This document shows positions 16,492-25,752 of a DNA stretch of 64,000 nt, one piece after another (positions within the stretch are counted from its first letter, which is position 1; each line of letters starts with the position of its first letter). The notes under the pieces are model-generated. The model worked only from the letters and a program-made list of their open reading frames with translations. It had not been told where the DNA came from and did no database searches. The translations under genes were made by a program, and so were the position numbers. Origin of the DNA: Oscillospiraceae bacterium (GTDB lineage Bacteria > Bacillota > Clostridia > Oscillospirales > Ruminococcaceae); NCBI GenBank assembly GCA_015067215.1, contig SVMW01000009.1, positions 1 through 64,000 of the forward strand, given 5' to 3'.

Positions 16492-18885
16492 TTATTTAAG
16501 TTCTACAACAGTCACGCCTGCTTCCCCTTCGCCATATGTTCCCAGACGGAAGTAGCTGACATGCTTGTGTTTTTTAAGGAACTGATGAATGCCGCTTCTG
16601 AGCGCACCTGTGCCTTTGCCGTGAATTATATATACTGTATGCTGACGGTTGATAAAGCAGTTGTCAAGGAAACGGTCAACTTCAATTATTGCTTCATCAA
16701 CAGTCTGACCTATAACATTTATTTCCATGCTTGCATTGCGTGTTGCAGCAGAGGTTGTGTTATTTCGTGTGCCCTGACGGACATTTCGCATGCCGCCTGA
16801 CTGTTTTTGTTTAGGTGCAGGCGCAATATCCTGATAAAGGTCAGAAATATGCACTCTGGTTTTGATAACCCCTGCCATAACTTCTACCATACCGTCTTTG
16901 TTGGCAGGCCCCTGTACAACAGCCTGTTTATTAAGGGAACCGATAACAACCCTGTCACCTTTTTTTACGTTTTCAGCCTTTGGCAGAGCAATAACATCTG
17001 TTTCGTCTTTTTCTACTGAAGAAATAAGCTTTGCAGTGTCTTTGCGGGCAATTTCCCTTGCCTTCTGCAGACGTTGCTGTGCAGATATATTTTCCTGTTT
17101 CTGAAGCACTTTGAGTTCATCACTGAGACGATAAGCTTCGTCCTGCACTTTCTGTGCATTGAGTTTGGCTTTTTCGGTAATGGCATCAGCCTGTGCCTGT
17201 GCTTCTTTGAGAATTTTAGCACTCTTTTCCTCTGCCTGTCTCATTTTTGTGCCTGCATAATCTTTAAGCATTTCAATTTCGTCCTGACCTGCTTTAAGCT
17301 GTTTTTTAAGATCTTCCAGCTGTGCAAGGACACCGTCAAGGCGTTTTTCATCTTCGGACAAATGACGTTTTGCATTTTCTATGATGTCATCATCTATACC
17401 AAGACGCTTGCTGATATAAAACGCATTGGATTTACCCGGTACACCCATAATAATCTTATATGTAGGCATAAGGGTATTTGTGTCAAATTCGCAGCTTGCA
17501 TTCTGCACGCCCTGTGTTTCAAGTGCATATACTTTAAGTTCGCCGTAATGGGTTGTTGCCATAACCTTACTGCCTTTGCTGCGCAGTTTTTCGATAATAC
17601 TTAAAGCAAGCGCTGCACCTTCGGCAGGGTCGGTACCTGCTCCCAGTTCATCCATAAGTACCAGGCTTTTTTCGTTTGCCTGTTTAAGAATTGTACCAAT
17701 GTTTTTCATATGACCTGAGAATGTTGACAAACTCTGCTCAATGCTCTGCTCATCACCGATATCAACAAGAATATTTTCAAACACACATACTGAACTGCTT
17801 TCGTGTGCAGGAATAAGCATACCCGTACAGGCCATGGCACAAAGCAGACCTGCTGTTTTAAGAGAAACGGTTTTACCGCCTGTATTAGGACCTGTGATAA
17901 TCATTGTGTCATAATCAAAGCCAAGTTCTATATCGGTAGGTACAACAACTTTTTTATCTATAAGCGGGTGACGTGCTTTTTTGATACTGAATTTCAGGTC
18001 ACTGTTGATTTTAGGCATAACCGCATTCTGACGCATTGCAAGTTTTGCCTTTGCTACAACCATATCTATTTTAAGCATTTTTTCGTAGCTGTCGAAAAAC
18101 AGTACAGAATTTTGTGCCACCATGGAAGAAAGTCGTGTAAGAATTCTGTTGATTTCGTCCTGTTCCTCGTTGAACAGCTGCATAATTTTATTGTTGAGTT
18201 CCGCAACAGCTGCAGGCTCGATAAAATAAGTTGAACCTGAGGATGATACATCGTGTACAGTACCGTTGATTTCGTTTTTAAATTCCGCCTTTACCGGAAT
18301 AACAAACTTGTTCTGACGGATTGTGATAACAGCTTCCTGCAGATATTTCTGATATGAAGTGTTGCGGATGTAGCTTTCCAGTCTTTCACGGACTGCACTT
18401 TCTGCTTTTTTGATTTTTCTGCGTATATCATACAGTTCATCACTTGCGGTATCAGCCACCTGATTATCTGAAAGAATGCTTTCAAAAATAAGTTTTTCAA
18501 GCTGTGGGTTTTCGGTCATGGACATTACCGTCCAGTCCATGGCATCAGTGTTTCTTTCGTACTGCAGGTACCATTTTTTTATTCTGTCAAAGTTGCGGTA
18601 CATTCTTGCAACTGTAAGCAGTTCTGCACATGACAGCATGCCGCCTTTTGTACTGTGAACAACTGCATCATAGCATCCATTTGCACTGTCAAGGCTTGGG
18701 TTGCCGTATTTGAGCATATAGCTCATTACTGTATCGGTGCAAAGCAGGCTTTCGCCCACCTGTTCCACATCTGTAAACGGAACAAGCTTTACAGCAGCTT
18801 CTTTATTTTCGTTAAATACACAAAGCTCCGAAAGCTGCTGTGTTATAACGTTGTATTCTATAGATTTTAAACTTTTTTCTTTCAC
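16492..18885 (-). CDS. mutS2: MutS2 ATPase/endonuclease
   Basis: A 797-aa protein: the MutS core and lever (1-320), Walker A GPNTGGKT (332-339), Walker B LVLMDELGAGTDP, a coiled coil (~515-625), and a C-terminal Smr domain with IIHGKGTGALR. MutS2 suppresses recombination and, in Bacillus, rescues collided ribosomes. The Smr LDLR motif reads INVIGQ here, a variation I believe is common in Clostridia. GTG 18885 starts two bases after the recO stop and uses AAAGG inside the recO end, so the two genes are coupled. Confidence 0.95.
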   Translation of the reverse strand: MKEKSLKSIEYNVITQQLSELCVFNENKEAAVKLVPFTDVEQVGESLLCTDTVMSYMLKYGNPSLDSANGCYDAVVHSTKGGMLSCAELLTVARMYRNFDRIKKWYLQYERNTDAMDWTVMSMTENPQLEKLIFESILSDNQVADTASDELYDIRRKIKKAESAVRERLESYIRNTSYQKYLQEAVITIRQNKFVIPVKAEFKNEINGTVHDVSSSGSTYFIEPAAVAELNNKIMQLFNEEQDEINRILTRLSSMVAQNSVLFFDSYEKMLKIDMVVAKAKLAMRQNAVMPKINSDLKFSIKKARHPLIDKKVVVPTDIELGFDYDTMIITGPNTGGKTVSLKTAGLLCAMACTGMLIPAHESSSVCVFENILVDIGDEQSIEQSLSTFSGHMKNIGTILKQANEKSLVLMDELGAGTDPAEGAALALSIIEKLRSKGSKVMATTHYGELKVYALETQGVQNASCEFDTNTLMPTYKIIMGVPGKSNAFYISKRLGIDDDIIENAKRHLSEDEKRLDGVLAQLEDLKKQLKAGQDEIEMLKDYAGTKMRQAEEKSAKILKEAQAQADAITEKAKLNAQKVQDEAYRLSDELKVLQKQENISAQQRLQKAREIARKDTAKLISSVEKDETDVIALPKAENVKKGDRVVIGSLNKQAVVQGPANKDGMVEVMAGVIKTRVHISDLYQDIAPAPKQKQSGGMRNVRQGTRNNTTSAATRNASMEINVIGQTVDEAIIEVDRFLDNCFINRQHTVYIIHGKGTGALRSGIHQFLKKHKHVSYFRLGTYGEGEAGVTVVELK

Positions 18886-18886
18886 T

Positions 18887-19690
18887 TTAGTTACCTTTTG
18901 TCAAAACTTCTGCTTCTGTGTCAATTAAAGGTTTAAGTATTGGTTTTAGAAAGTCCAGCGTTTTATAGCTGTCCTTTGTTTTGGATAAAACATATTTTTC
19001 GCAAATCTGTCCAAGTCGTATAAGGCTTAAGCCGCTTACTTTAAAGGAAAACATCTGTTCCAGATCCGCCAGAGCAAAATATCTTAGTGCCAGAATAACT
19101 GCAGGTTCTGCCACAATATATCCTGTCTCGTAAGCCTGACGGCACTCAGGACAAATAATACTGCCGCTGTCCACATCAAAAAAGAACAATTCATTTTCGT
19201 ATTTTCCGCATTTGCGGCACCCCACAAGGTCAGGACGAAAACCTATGTCACTCATAAGCCGCATTTCAAACGCTGCTTTTGTCATAAGCGGTGACCATTT
19301 ATCTTCGCACAGCATGTAAAGGCAGTTCAGAAACAACCTCAATATATCTCCCGAAACTTCATCCGGCACAACTGCTTCGCAGACAAGTTCCGACATATAC
19401 ATTGCCAGAGAGATGTTTTCTATTGAAGAAGACAGATTGTAAAAAACCTTTTTGGTAACAGCCTCATTAAGCTGGTACATTCTGTCCCCTTTGCCTTCAA
19501 AAACCACAAATTCACTGTATGTAAACAAACCTGTAGAGCTATGAAACTTGTTTTTAAGTCTCATAGCTCCTTTGGCATATATTGATATTACTCCGAGCTC
19601 CTTTGTGAGAACGGTAATAACCTTATCGCTCTCCTTCATTTGAAGCTCTTTTAACACTACTCCGTTCACTTTTCGTAGTTGGTTTGCCAT
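18887..19690 (-). CDS. recO: DNA repair protein RecO
   Basis: A 267-aa protein with an N-terminal OB fold (VNGVVLKELQMKESDKVITVLTKELG) and a C-terminal zinc-binding domain (CRKCG ... CPECRQAY). RecO loads RecA on SSB-coated single strands together with RecR. Its start and GAGGTC ribosome binding site lie inside the preceding small gene, with 68 bp overlap. The position after era is conserved in Firmicutes. Confidence 0.95.
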   Translation of the reverse strand: MANQLRKVNGVVLKELQMKESDKVITVLTKELGVISIYAKGAMRLKNKFHSSTGLFTYSEFVVFEGKGDRMYQLNEAVTKKVFYNLSSSIENISLAMYMSELVCEAVVPDEVSGDILRLFLNCLYMLCEDKWSPLMTKAAFEMRLMSDIGFRPDLVGCRKCGKYENELFFFDVDSGSIICPECRQAYETGYIVAEPAVILALRYFALADLEQMFSFKVSGLSLIRLGQICEKYVLSKTKDSYKTLDFLKPILKPLIDTEAEVLTKGN

Positions 19691-19802
19691 CAGCGACCTC
19701 TTTTATAATTTCCTGTCCTCCCATGGAAAGACACTGTCGGTAGTGCAGATAGTCCTCCACACTGCCTGTACGCAAAAATCTGTTCCAATAATCTATTTTC
19801 AT
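19623..19802 (-). CDS. YqzL-like small protein
   Basis: A 59-aa ORF with YWNRFLRTGSVEDYLHYRQ near its N-terminus, matching the W-x-F-x-x-TG-x-x-x-x-Y pattern of the tiny YqzL family, which lies between era and recO in Bacillus. ATG 19802 has GAGGTG six bases upstream. The C-terminal half overlaps recO by 68 bp in another frame and is longer than the ~47 aa family norm. The function is unknown. The gene order gives independent support. Confidence 0.7.
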   Translation of the reverse strand: MKIDYWNRFLRTGSVEDYLHYRQCLSMGGQEIIKEVADGKPTTKSERSSVKRASNEGER

Positions 19803-19876
19803 AACAGACACCTCACTTTAAAAAGTGCTGTTATTGTTCCTTGATAACAAATTGTTATCCTTGGCAATTAAAGGTA

Positions 19877-20779
19877 TTATTCATCCTTGAAGCCAAAGTC
19901 GTTAAGAATATAATTGCTGTCGCGCCAGTCTTCTTTAACTTTAACCCAGCATTCCATAAACACCTTTGCTCCGAGGAACTGTTCAATGTCCACACGTGCC
20001 TGACTGCTGATTTTTTTAAGCATTGCACCCTGTTTGCCGATAATCATTCCTTTATGGCTCTTGCGTTCACAGTAGATTACAACGCTGATATCAACCATAT
20101 TTTTGCCTTTGCGTTCCTTGAATTTTTCCACCTCAACATTTGTGCCGTGAGGAATTTCTTCAAACAGATTCAAAAGCAGTTTTTCGCGGACAATTTCGCT
20201 TACAATTACCTTTTCAGGCATATTTGTAATTGCATCCTCTTCAAAATAATGAGGGCCTTCCATAGCATAACTGTCAATGAGGTTTAACAGCTCATCCACA
20301 CCATCGTTATCCTTTGCACTTGTTGCAGCAACTTTGTCAAATACACCAATTTCTTCCAGCTTTTTAACCTGAACATCAAGGTCTGCTGCTTTTTTCAGAG
20401 TATCTATTTTGTTGATAACTGCAATTGCAGGAATTCTGTTTTTCCTGATGCTGTCAACAAGACTGAGCTCAGCTTCATTAAGATCGCCGTATGGTTCAAA
20501 AATCATTACAGCAAGGTCAACATCTGCAATTGTTTTGTGGCTTGTTTTTACCATTCGTTCACCAAGTTTTGTTCTTGGTGTGTGAATTCCCGGTGTGTCC
20601 ATAAACACAAACTGTGTTACACCTTTTGTAAGTATACCTGTAATACTTGTACGTGTTGTCTGTGGTTTCTGTGTTACAATGGCTATTTTTTCACCGAGAA
20701 TAAGGTTCATAAGTGAAGATTTTCCAACATTTGGTTTGCCGACCATTGCAACAAAAATAGATTTTGTATTAAATTCCAT
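19877..20779 (-). CDS. era: GTPase Era
   Basis: A 300-aa GTPase: G1 GKPNVGKS, G2 with TTRTSITG, G3 DTPG, G4 NKID, G5 TSAKDNDGVDE, and a C-terminal KH domain (GMIIGKQGAMLKKI). Era binds 16S rRNA near the anti-Shine-Dalgarno and helps 30S assembly. It lies 11 bp after dgkA; the upstream neighbour ybeY serves the same pathway. Confidence 0.97.
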   Translation of the reverse strand: MEFNTKSIFVAMVGKPNVGKSSLMNLILGEKIAIVTQKPQTTRTSITGILTKGVTQFVFMDTPGIHTPRTKLGERMVKTSHKTIADVDLAVMIFEPYGDLNEAELSLVDSIRKNRIPAIAVINKIDTLKKAADLDVQVKKLEEIGVFDKVAATSAKDNDGVDELLNLIDSYAMEGPHYFEEDAITNMPEKVIVSEIVREKLLLNLFEEIPHGTNVEVEKFKERKGKNMVDISVVIYCERKSHKGMIIGKQGAMLKKISSQARVDIEQFLGAKVFMECWVKVKEDWRDSNYILNDFGFKDE

Positions 20780-20790
20780 ATTATTTCCTT

Positions 20791-21249
20791 TTATTGTCTG
20801 TTGTTATCAATAGCTATAAATTTATATGATGCAAAAACTGTTACCACAAGGCATACAAGCATAATCGGGCGTGATACAAAAAAATCAAGTATTTTTGCAA
20901 ACACTTCAACATCCCAGAACATCATTACACCTGCAACCGCTGCCCCGATTGCCACAAGCAGAACACCTCCCGCCGCGGAATCTTTGGCATCTCCTGCCTG
21001 TGCATAATGCTCTTTGTCCGGCTTGTCCACTGCACGTTCAACTGCAGTGTTCATAAGCTCAAATCCAAGTACAGTAAAGCAGATAAACACCAGCAACACA
21101 TTCTGTGTTTGTGTAAAATCATAGAACCTTGAGAATACAAATACATAAAATGCAGCCACAATATCTATGCGGACATTGCGTTCTTCCTTTATTGCCAGTT
21201 TTATTCCTTTAAAAGCATATCCCATGCTTTTTATAAATTTTGCAATCAT
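20791..21249 (-). CDS. dgkA: Undecaprenol/diacylglycerol kinase
   Basis: A 152-aa membrane protein with the DgkA signatures KGIKLAIKEERNVRID, ELMNTAVERAVD and AGDAKDSAAGGVLL, three core helices and one additional C-terminal helix. In Gram-positives this enzyme phosphorylates undecaprenol to recycle the cell-wall lipid carrier. It sits between ybeY and era, as in Bacillus. Confidence 0.93.
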   Translation of the reverse strand: MIAKFIKSMGYAFKGIKLAIKEERNVRIDIVAAFYVFVFSRFYDFTQTQNVLLVFICFTVLGFELMNTAVERAVDKPDKEHYAQAGDAKDSAAGGVLLVAIGAAVAGVMMFWDVEVFAKILDFFVSRPIMLVCLVVTVFASYKFIAIDNNRQ

Positions 21250-21258
21250 TGTTATAAT

Positions 21259-21759
21259 TTATTCTATATCCTGTCCGTAAGTAAATGTTCTCTGCAAGCC
21301 GAGTTTTGCAAGAACTTTTTCTTCTTTTTCACGCATTATCTGTGCTTCTCTGCCACCGTTTTCATGGTCATATCCAAGCAGATGATACATTGAATGCACT
21401 GTAAGGAATGCAACTTCTCTCTGCAGTGAATGTCCGTAAAGTTCTGCCTGTTCCATTGCCTTTTCAAGAGAAATAACAATATCACCAAGCAGCAGACTGC
21501 CTGTTTCCTGGTCCATATCATATGTATCATCTTCACCAAGAGGGAAAGACAAAACATCGGTAGGCTGCGGTTTATTACGGAATTCGCCATTTAGTACAGC
21601 AATGTGTTCGTTATCCACAAATGTAACAGAAACTTCACAAGGCTGTTCAAACTCTTCAATTGCAAGTACTGCATTGCAGCTTCTTCTGATAAGAATTCTG
21701 ATTCCTGAAGGAACTTTTACTGCTTTCTGATTGTTCTGAATATATATTTTATTTGACAT
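21259..21759 (-). CDS. ybeY: Endoribonuclease YbeY, 16S rRNA maturation
   Basis: A 166-aa protein carrying the zinc site HSMYHLLGYDH and TDVLSFPLGE. YbeY matures the 3' end of 16S rRNA and supports ribosome quality control. Its start overlaps the phoH end by 11 bp, so the two are translationally coupled. Confidence 0.96.
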   Translation of the reverse strand: MSNKIYIQNNQKAVKVPSGIRILIRRSCNAVLAIEEFEQPCEVSVTFVDNEHIAVLNGEFRNKPQPTDVLSFPLGEDDTYDMDQETGSLLLGDIVISLEKAMEQAELYGHSLQREVAFLTVHSMYHLLGYDHENGGREAQIMREKEEKVLAKLGLQRTFTYGQDIE

Positions 21760-22756
21760 ATTTTAATCTTCCTCTTTTGTTCGCAGGTGGGGTAAAGCTT
21801 GGTTTGTCATTTGCCGCTTTTTCGTAAGCGCGTACAATATCCTGAACCAGTTTATGACGTACAACGTCCTTTTCTGTAAGACGGATTATTGCAATATCTT
21901 CTATGTTTTTAAGAATGGAAATGGCATCTTTAAGTCCTGATTTTTTATCTGCAGGCAGGTCAATCTGTGTAACGTCACCTGTCACCACAATTTTTGAGCC
22001 ATTGCCCATACGTGTAAGAAACATCTTCATCTGTTCCTTTGTTGTGTTCTGGGCTTCGTCAAGAATGATAAAACTGTCATCAAGGGTGCGTCCGCGCATA
22101 TATGCCAGCGGAGCTACTTCAATAACACCTTTTTCCATAAGTTTCTGGAAAGTTTCAGGACCAATCATATCAAACAGGCCATCGTAAAGCGGACGCAGAT
22201 AAGGGTCAACCTTGTTCTGCAGATCTCCCGGCAGAAACCCGAGTTTTTCACCCGCTTCAACAGCAGGGCGTGTAAGAATAATTCGTGAAACCTGACCTGC
22301 CTTGAATGCTTTTACAGCCATTGCGACGGCCAGATAGGTTTTACCTGTACCTGCAGGACCTATGCCGAATGTAATGCTGTTTTTGCTGATTGCCTTAAGA
22401 TATTCTGTCTGACCAAAAGTCTTGCTGCGGATAGGTTTACCCTTTGCTGTAAGCAGAACAAGGTCGGAGTTGAAGTTTTTAACTTTATCAACATCCCCTG
22501 TTTTAGCCATATTTATGCAGTATCCTATGGACTGGTCATCCAGGCTTGTGCCCTGAGAATGCAGTTCTATCATTGCATTCAGCGCGCTTAGTGTACGTTT
22601 TACGTTTTCATCATCACCAATCACCTTGAATTCTGTTCCGCGGCATACCACACCAACGGAAAATGCCTTTTCAATTTCACTGATATGTTTGTTGAAAGGA
22701 CCGCAGATAAGCAATGCAATATCATTTGTTAAAGCTTCAAAAATTTTTTCTGCCAA
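21749..22756 (-). CDS. PhoH-like ATPase
   Basis: A 335-aa protein with an N-terminal KH-like region (~1-110) and a PhoH RecA-like ATPase with Walker A GIGPAGTGKTYLA and Walker B FIILDEAQNTT. It is linked to RNA metabolism by its constant pairing with ybeY. The start codon is TTG 22756 with AGAGGTGG just upstream. A promoter lies in the 90-bp gap to yqfD. Confidence 0.94.
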   Translation of the reverse strand: MAEKIFEALTNDIALLICGPFNKHISEIEKAFSVGVVCRGTEFKVIGDDENVKRTLSALNAMIELHSQGTSLDDQSIGYCINMAKTGDVDKVKNFNSDLVLLTAKGKPIRSKTFGQTEYLKAISKNSITFGIGPAGTGKTYLAVAMAVKAFKAGQVSRIILTRPAVEAGEKLGFLPGDLQNKVDPYLRPLYDGLFDMIGPETFQKLMEKGVIEVAPLAYMRGRTLDDSFIILDEAQNTTKEQMKMFLTRMGNGSKIVVTGDVTQIDLPADKKSGLKDAISILKNIEDIAIIRLTEKDVVRHKLVQDIVRAYEKAANDKPSFTPPANKRGRLKYVK

Positions 22757-22795
22757 AATGCCACCTCTGAATAGTTAATACTTTTTCAATTTATT

Positions 22796-22824
22796 AGTAT
22801 AACATATATTTATAAATAAGTAAA
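22796..22824 (-). promoter_or_regulatory. Promoter of the phoH-ybeY-dgkA-era unit
   Basis: On the minus strand TTTACT (22819-22824) and TATACT (22796-22801) are 17 bp apart. This would allow vegetative expression of the housekeeping genes independently of the sporulation genes yqfCD. Confidence 0.6.
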
Positions 22825-22846
22825 TTACATAAATTCTTATCAGAAT

Positions 22847-23980
22847 TTATCTGGTTATATTATAATGCCCGTAAACTTTGCATAAAACAGTTACTCCCTG
22901 CCGGGTAAAATTGCTGTAGTATTCACAGCTGTCAGCTGATATAAAGGATAAATCACTTTTAACAAGAAGATCCACAATCCGTTTTGCTGCATTTTCTGCA
23001 TCCGCCCTGTCATTTTTTACTGCCACCGTTTCCGTTTTATAAAACCTTACTGTTTCCTTTGTCAGCGGCAGCCGGAATCCAAACAGGTTTACATGTTCAA
23101 AAAATTTTTCCTTGTCATAATATTCATAATTTTCTGTATTTTCTTTTTTTATAACAAAGTCTTTTCCGCAAAACTTATATAACACCCTGTCGGTATATTC
23201 CCCTGTTCTTATAACAATATCTTTATTGAACAGTACCTCTGCTGTATATTCTTTTATACAATATGCTTTTATATATGCACGGGGCATAACCTGCTGCAGT
23301 GTTCCGTTGCGGTCTATATAAGTTGCACTTACAAGAATATCGCCCTTTTGCACTGTCTGGCCTGTTTCAACATCTGTAAAACCATTGTAGATTTCCATTT
23401 CTTCTATAACACCATCAGCTGTCGCATAAATATTTCCGCTTGTTCTGTCTTTAAGATAAGGCATTTTATTAATTGTTGCATCCACTTTACAGGTAAGAAT
23501 TCCTTTATAGAAATTAAGTGTAACATACCCTATATTATCCACATTCATAAATATCTGCTGGATAAGCTTCTGGTTTTTATCCTGCGAAAACCAGGCGCCG
23601 CAGTAACAGTCATTAGCATACAGCAGACTGTAAACATCATCGGTTATATTTTTTGTCGGTGCTATTACATCTATTCTCCATATCATATGGCTGAATACAA
23701 AAATATAAACAAACACTAAAATCATTCCGACAAATATGCCCTTGCGGTCAAGTACTTTTCTCAGACTGAAATAAATACCTTTTCTTTTTAACAGTTTTGT
23801 TCTGCACTGATATTTTTTTGCCGTTCTTGCCAGTTTTTTGTAATCACCTGCATTACATACTGCTGTAAAACCAAAATCAGTACACCGGATGTTTGAAATA
23901 TTTATTTCGTTTTCAATAATCCAGTTAAAAAAATTGCAGTAAAAACCCGAAACAACTTCAAATTCAACTCTGGAAAGCAA
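22847..23980 (-). CDS. yqfD: Sporulation protein YqfD
   Basis: A 377-aa protein with one central helix (~80-100), a cytoplasmic N-terminal region and a large external domain containing GVIEEMEIYNGFTDVETGQTVQKGD, all typical of YqfD. YqfD belongs to the sigma-E regulon; mutants are impaired in sporulation. The start is TTG 23980: GAGGTG (23987-23992), located in the last codons of yqfC, is six bases upstream. Confidence 0.9.
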   Translation of the reverse strand: MLSRVEFEVVSGFYCNFFNWIIENEINISNIRCTDFGFTAVCNAGDYKKLARTAKKYQCRTKLLKRKGIYFSLRKVLDRKGIFVGMILVFVYIFVFSHMIWRIDVIAPTKNITDDVYSLLYANDCYCGAWFSQDKNQKLIQQIFMNVDNIGYVTLNFYKGILTCKVDATINKMPYLKDRTSGNIYATADGVIEEMEIYNGFTDVETGQTVQKGDILVSATYIDRNGTLQQVMPRAYIKAYCIKEYTAEVLFNKDIVIRTGEYTDRVLYKFCGKDFVIKKENTENYEYYDKEKFFEHVNLFGFRLPLTKETVRFYKTETVAVKNDRADAENAAKRIVDLLVKSDLSFISADSCEYYSNFTRQGVTVLCKVYGHYNITR

Positions 23981-23982
23981 AA

Positions 23983-24276
23983 TTACACCTCGTTTTCAAA
24001 CAGTTCTATTTTGGTAATTTTTCCGTTGCATACAGCATTGTGCTTGCTGCAGGAAAGTATTATCAGATCTTCTCCGTATATATAAACCCGTTTTTGTCTT
24101 GTTTCAATTACAATGCTGTTCTGTCTGTAATCTATAAGCTTTTTAAAGCTGTCTATGTTTATGCATCCGTTCACATCTATGGATATGGCTGTCTGCACAG
24201 CTTCGTTTTCGGTCGAATATATGTCTTTAAGTGCTCCTATTACTGTTTGTTTTTCCCTGTTTGCTTTCAGTTTCAT
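23983..24276 (-). CDS. yqfC: Sporulation protein YqfC
   Basis: A 97-aa protein of the YabP/YqfC family (IDVNGCINIDSFKKLIDYRQNSIVIETRQKRVYIYGEDLIILSCS, here only partly quoted by the family's strand pattern). Its relatives act in the mother cell; YqfC and YqfD are made together under sigma-E. GGTGAT precedes the ATG. It diverges from the ylbJ-like gene. Confidence 0.88.
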   Translation of the reverse strand: MKLKANREKQTVIGALKDIYSTENEAVQTAISIDVNGCINIDSFKKLIDYRQNSIVIETRQKRVYIYGEDLIILSCSKHNAVCNGKITKIELFENEV

Positions 24277-24341
24277 AATTTATCACCTAAACATAGCTTT
24301 TTTAACATATATATGGAAATACAGGGTGGTGATATGCAGAT

Positions 24342-25397
24342 ATGAAACTCAAAAAAATTGTTCAGCTGTCGGTTGTAATTTTTACAGTATTTTTTTACTT
24401 TTTTAATTCCGACAGTATTGTAAATTCGGTAAAAGAAGGAATGCTGCTGTGTTTTGACACAGTAATTCCCTCGTTATATATTTTTATGGTGCTGGCATCT
24501 GTTTTGTCGGAATTTGAAAACGCCGATATACTCAGCTTTCCCTTTGTCCCCCTGTTCCGTTTACTGAATATTACAAACCGCAGAATAATGACATATTGTG
24601 TTCTGAGCATTATGGGCGGCTTTGCAACAGGAGGCTATTTTTTAAACCGCATTGACAATGAATTCTGCTGTGAAAAGAATTTCAAATGCATACTGCTTTT
24701 ACTGACAAGCAACAATTCTCCTGCATTTATTATCGTTGCAACAGGACTGAAGATACTTGGCAGCCTTAAAACAGGAATATTACTGTATCTGTCGGTGCTG
24801 TTTTCCTGTTACGCTACAGCTTTTATTCTTTCGTTTTTTATTCCGTATTCTGACACGCAGACCCCTTGCAACAACAAAACCAATTCTCCGGACATAAGCC
24901 GTGCTGTAAAAAGTTCGGTAAATGGAATTTTAAATATTTGCGGTGTTGTTATTCTGGCTTTTACAGCATGTAAAGTTGTATCGCTTTACATACATTTTCC
25001 TGCAGTATCAGCAGCTTTTTCCGTTTTATGTGAAGTCACTACCGCCTGCAGCAATATATGTGCCCTTTACGGAAACAATCTGTATCTTATATGCACCGCA
25101 GTGACTGTTTTTCCTTTGAGTGCGTATTTTCAGATGAAAAGTTTTGACAAAAACAACAGTTACAGTTTTAAAATACTGTTTTTATCAAAACTGCTTCAGG
25201 TGCCTCTGTGTATATCTTTTTTACGGATAATGGTAAATATATTTCCTGTTTCATCTACCGTGTACGCTGCTGGTGATATTCAGGTAAACAGTTACTGGCA
25301 TTCACCGCATATTTCATTGTATTTAATGGTTCTGTCGGTATGTTTTGTAATTGCTTTTGATAAAAAAACAGGGGTATTTACTAAATTGCACAAATAA
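24342..25397 (+). CDS. YlbJ-like sporulation membrane protein (nucleoside-recognition fold)
   Basis: A 351-aa polytopic protein: VKEGMLLCFDTVIPSLYIFMV, SIMGGFATGGYFLNRI and LLTSNNSPAFIIVATG correspond in order to the conserved blocks of YlbJ (the second and third often read GYPIGAK and SNNASPLF). YlbJ is a sigma-E membrane protein needed for heat-resistant spores. It is about 50 aa shorter than Bacillus YlbJ. GGTGGTGAT lies eight bases before ATG 24342. The location opposite yqfC fits a sporulation role. Confidence 0.75.
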   Translation: MKLKKIVQLSVVIFTVFFYFFNSDSIVNSVKEGMLLCFDTVIPSLYIFMVLASVLSEFENADILSFPFVPLFRLLNITNRRIMTYCVLSIMGGFATGGYFLNRIDNEFCCEKNFKCILLLLTSNNSPAFIIVATGLKILGSLKTGILLYLSVLFSCYATAFILSFFIPYSDTQTPCNNKTNSPDISRAVKSSVNGILNICGVVILAFTACKVVSLYIHFPAVSAAFSVLCEVTTACSNICALYGNNLYLICTAVTVFPLSAYFQMKSFDKNNSYSFKILFLSKLLQVPLCISFLRIMVNIFPVSSTVYAAGDIQVNSYWHSPHISLYLMVLSVCFVIAFDKKTGVFTKLHK

Positions 25398-25444
25398 GAT
25401 ATACTTGTTTTAACAATTATTCTGACTTTGAAAGAGTGTTTATT

Positions 25445-25675
25445 ATGGGCATTTTTAAAACAAACAAACCGCTTTTCGGCAATAATATTGACGCCGCCTG
25501 CATATATTGTCAGTACGGCAGTCCTTCAAGTGATGAACAGATGATTCTGTGCAGCAAAAAAGGTGTGGTTTCGCCTTACTATTCCTGCAATAAATTTATT
25601 TATTGTCCTACCAAACGCATACCTAAAAGAATGCCTAAACTGCCGGATTTTTCACCTGAGGAATTTAAACTCTGA
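25445..25675 (+). CDS. Small cysteine-rich conserved protein
   Basis: A 76-aa protein with CIYC, a single C followed by a lone Cys in YYSCNKFIYC, i.e. five cysteines in a CxxC...C...C....C pattern suggesting a small zinc or iron site. ATG 25445 is preceded by GAAAGAG; the track's earlier GTG is not better supported. Not recognised beyond that. It follows the ylbJ-like gene by 47 bp and shares its terminator. Confidence 0.6.
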   Translation: MGIFKTNKPLFGNNIDAACIYCQYGSPSSDEQMILCSKKGVVSPYYSCNKFIYCPTKRIPKRMPKLPDFSPEEFKL

Positions 25676-25686
25676 TATATAAACAA

Positions 25687-25727
25687 AAAACTGTACCTAT
25701 CGCAAGATAAGTACAGTTTTATTTTTT
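25687..25727. terminator. Bidirectional terminator
   Basis: AAAACTGTAC (25687-25696) pairs with GTACAGTTTT (25711-25720), extended by TATC/GATA with one mismatch, and followed by seven T. It lies between convergent genes. Confidence 0.87.
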
Positions 25728-25752
25728 TTACAATCTATTAATACACACTTTA

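Noticed and set aside
19835-19860. GATAAC/GTTATC hairpin between era and the yqzL-like gene
   Set aside because: Short stem without a U-tract on the minus strand; not convincing as a terminator or regulatory site.
24277-24341. CATAT-type sequences as sigma-E promoters between yqfC and the ylbJ-like gene
   Set aside because: Several CATATAT matches in an AT-rich stretch but no consistent -35 at the right distance, so no call was made.
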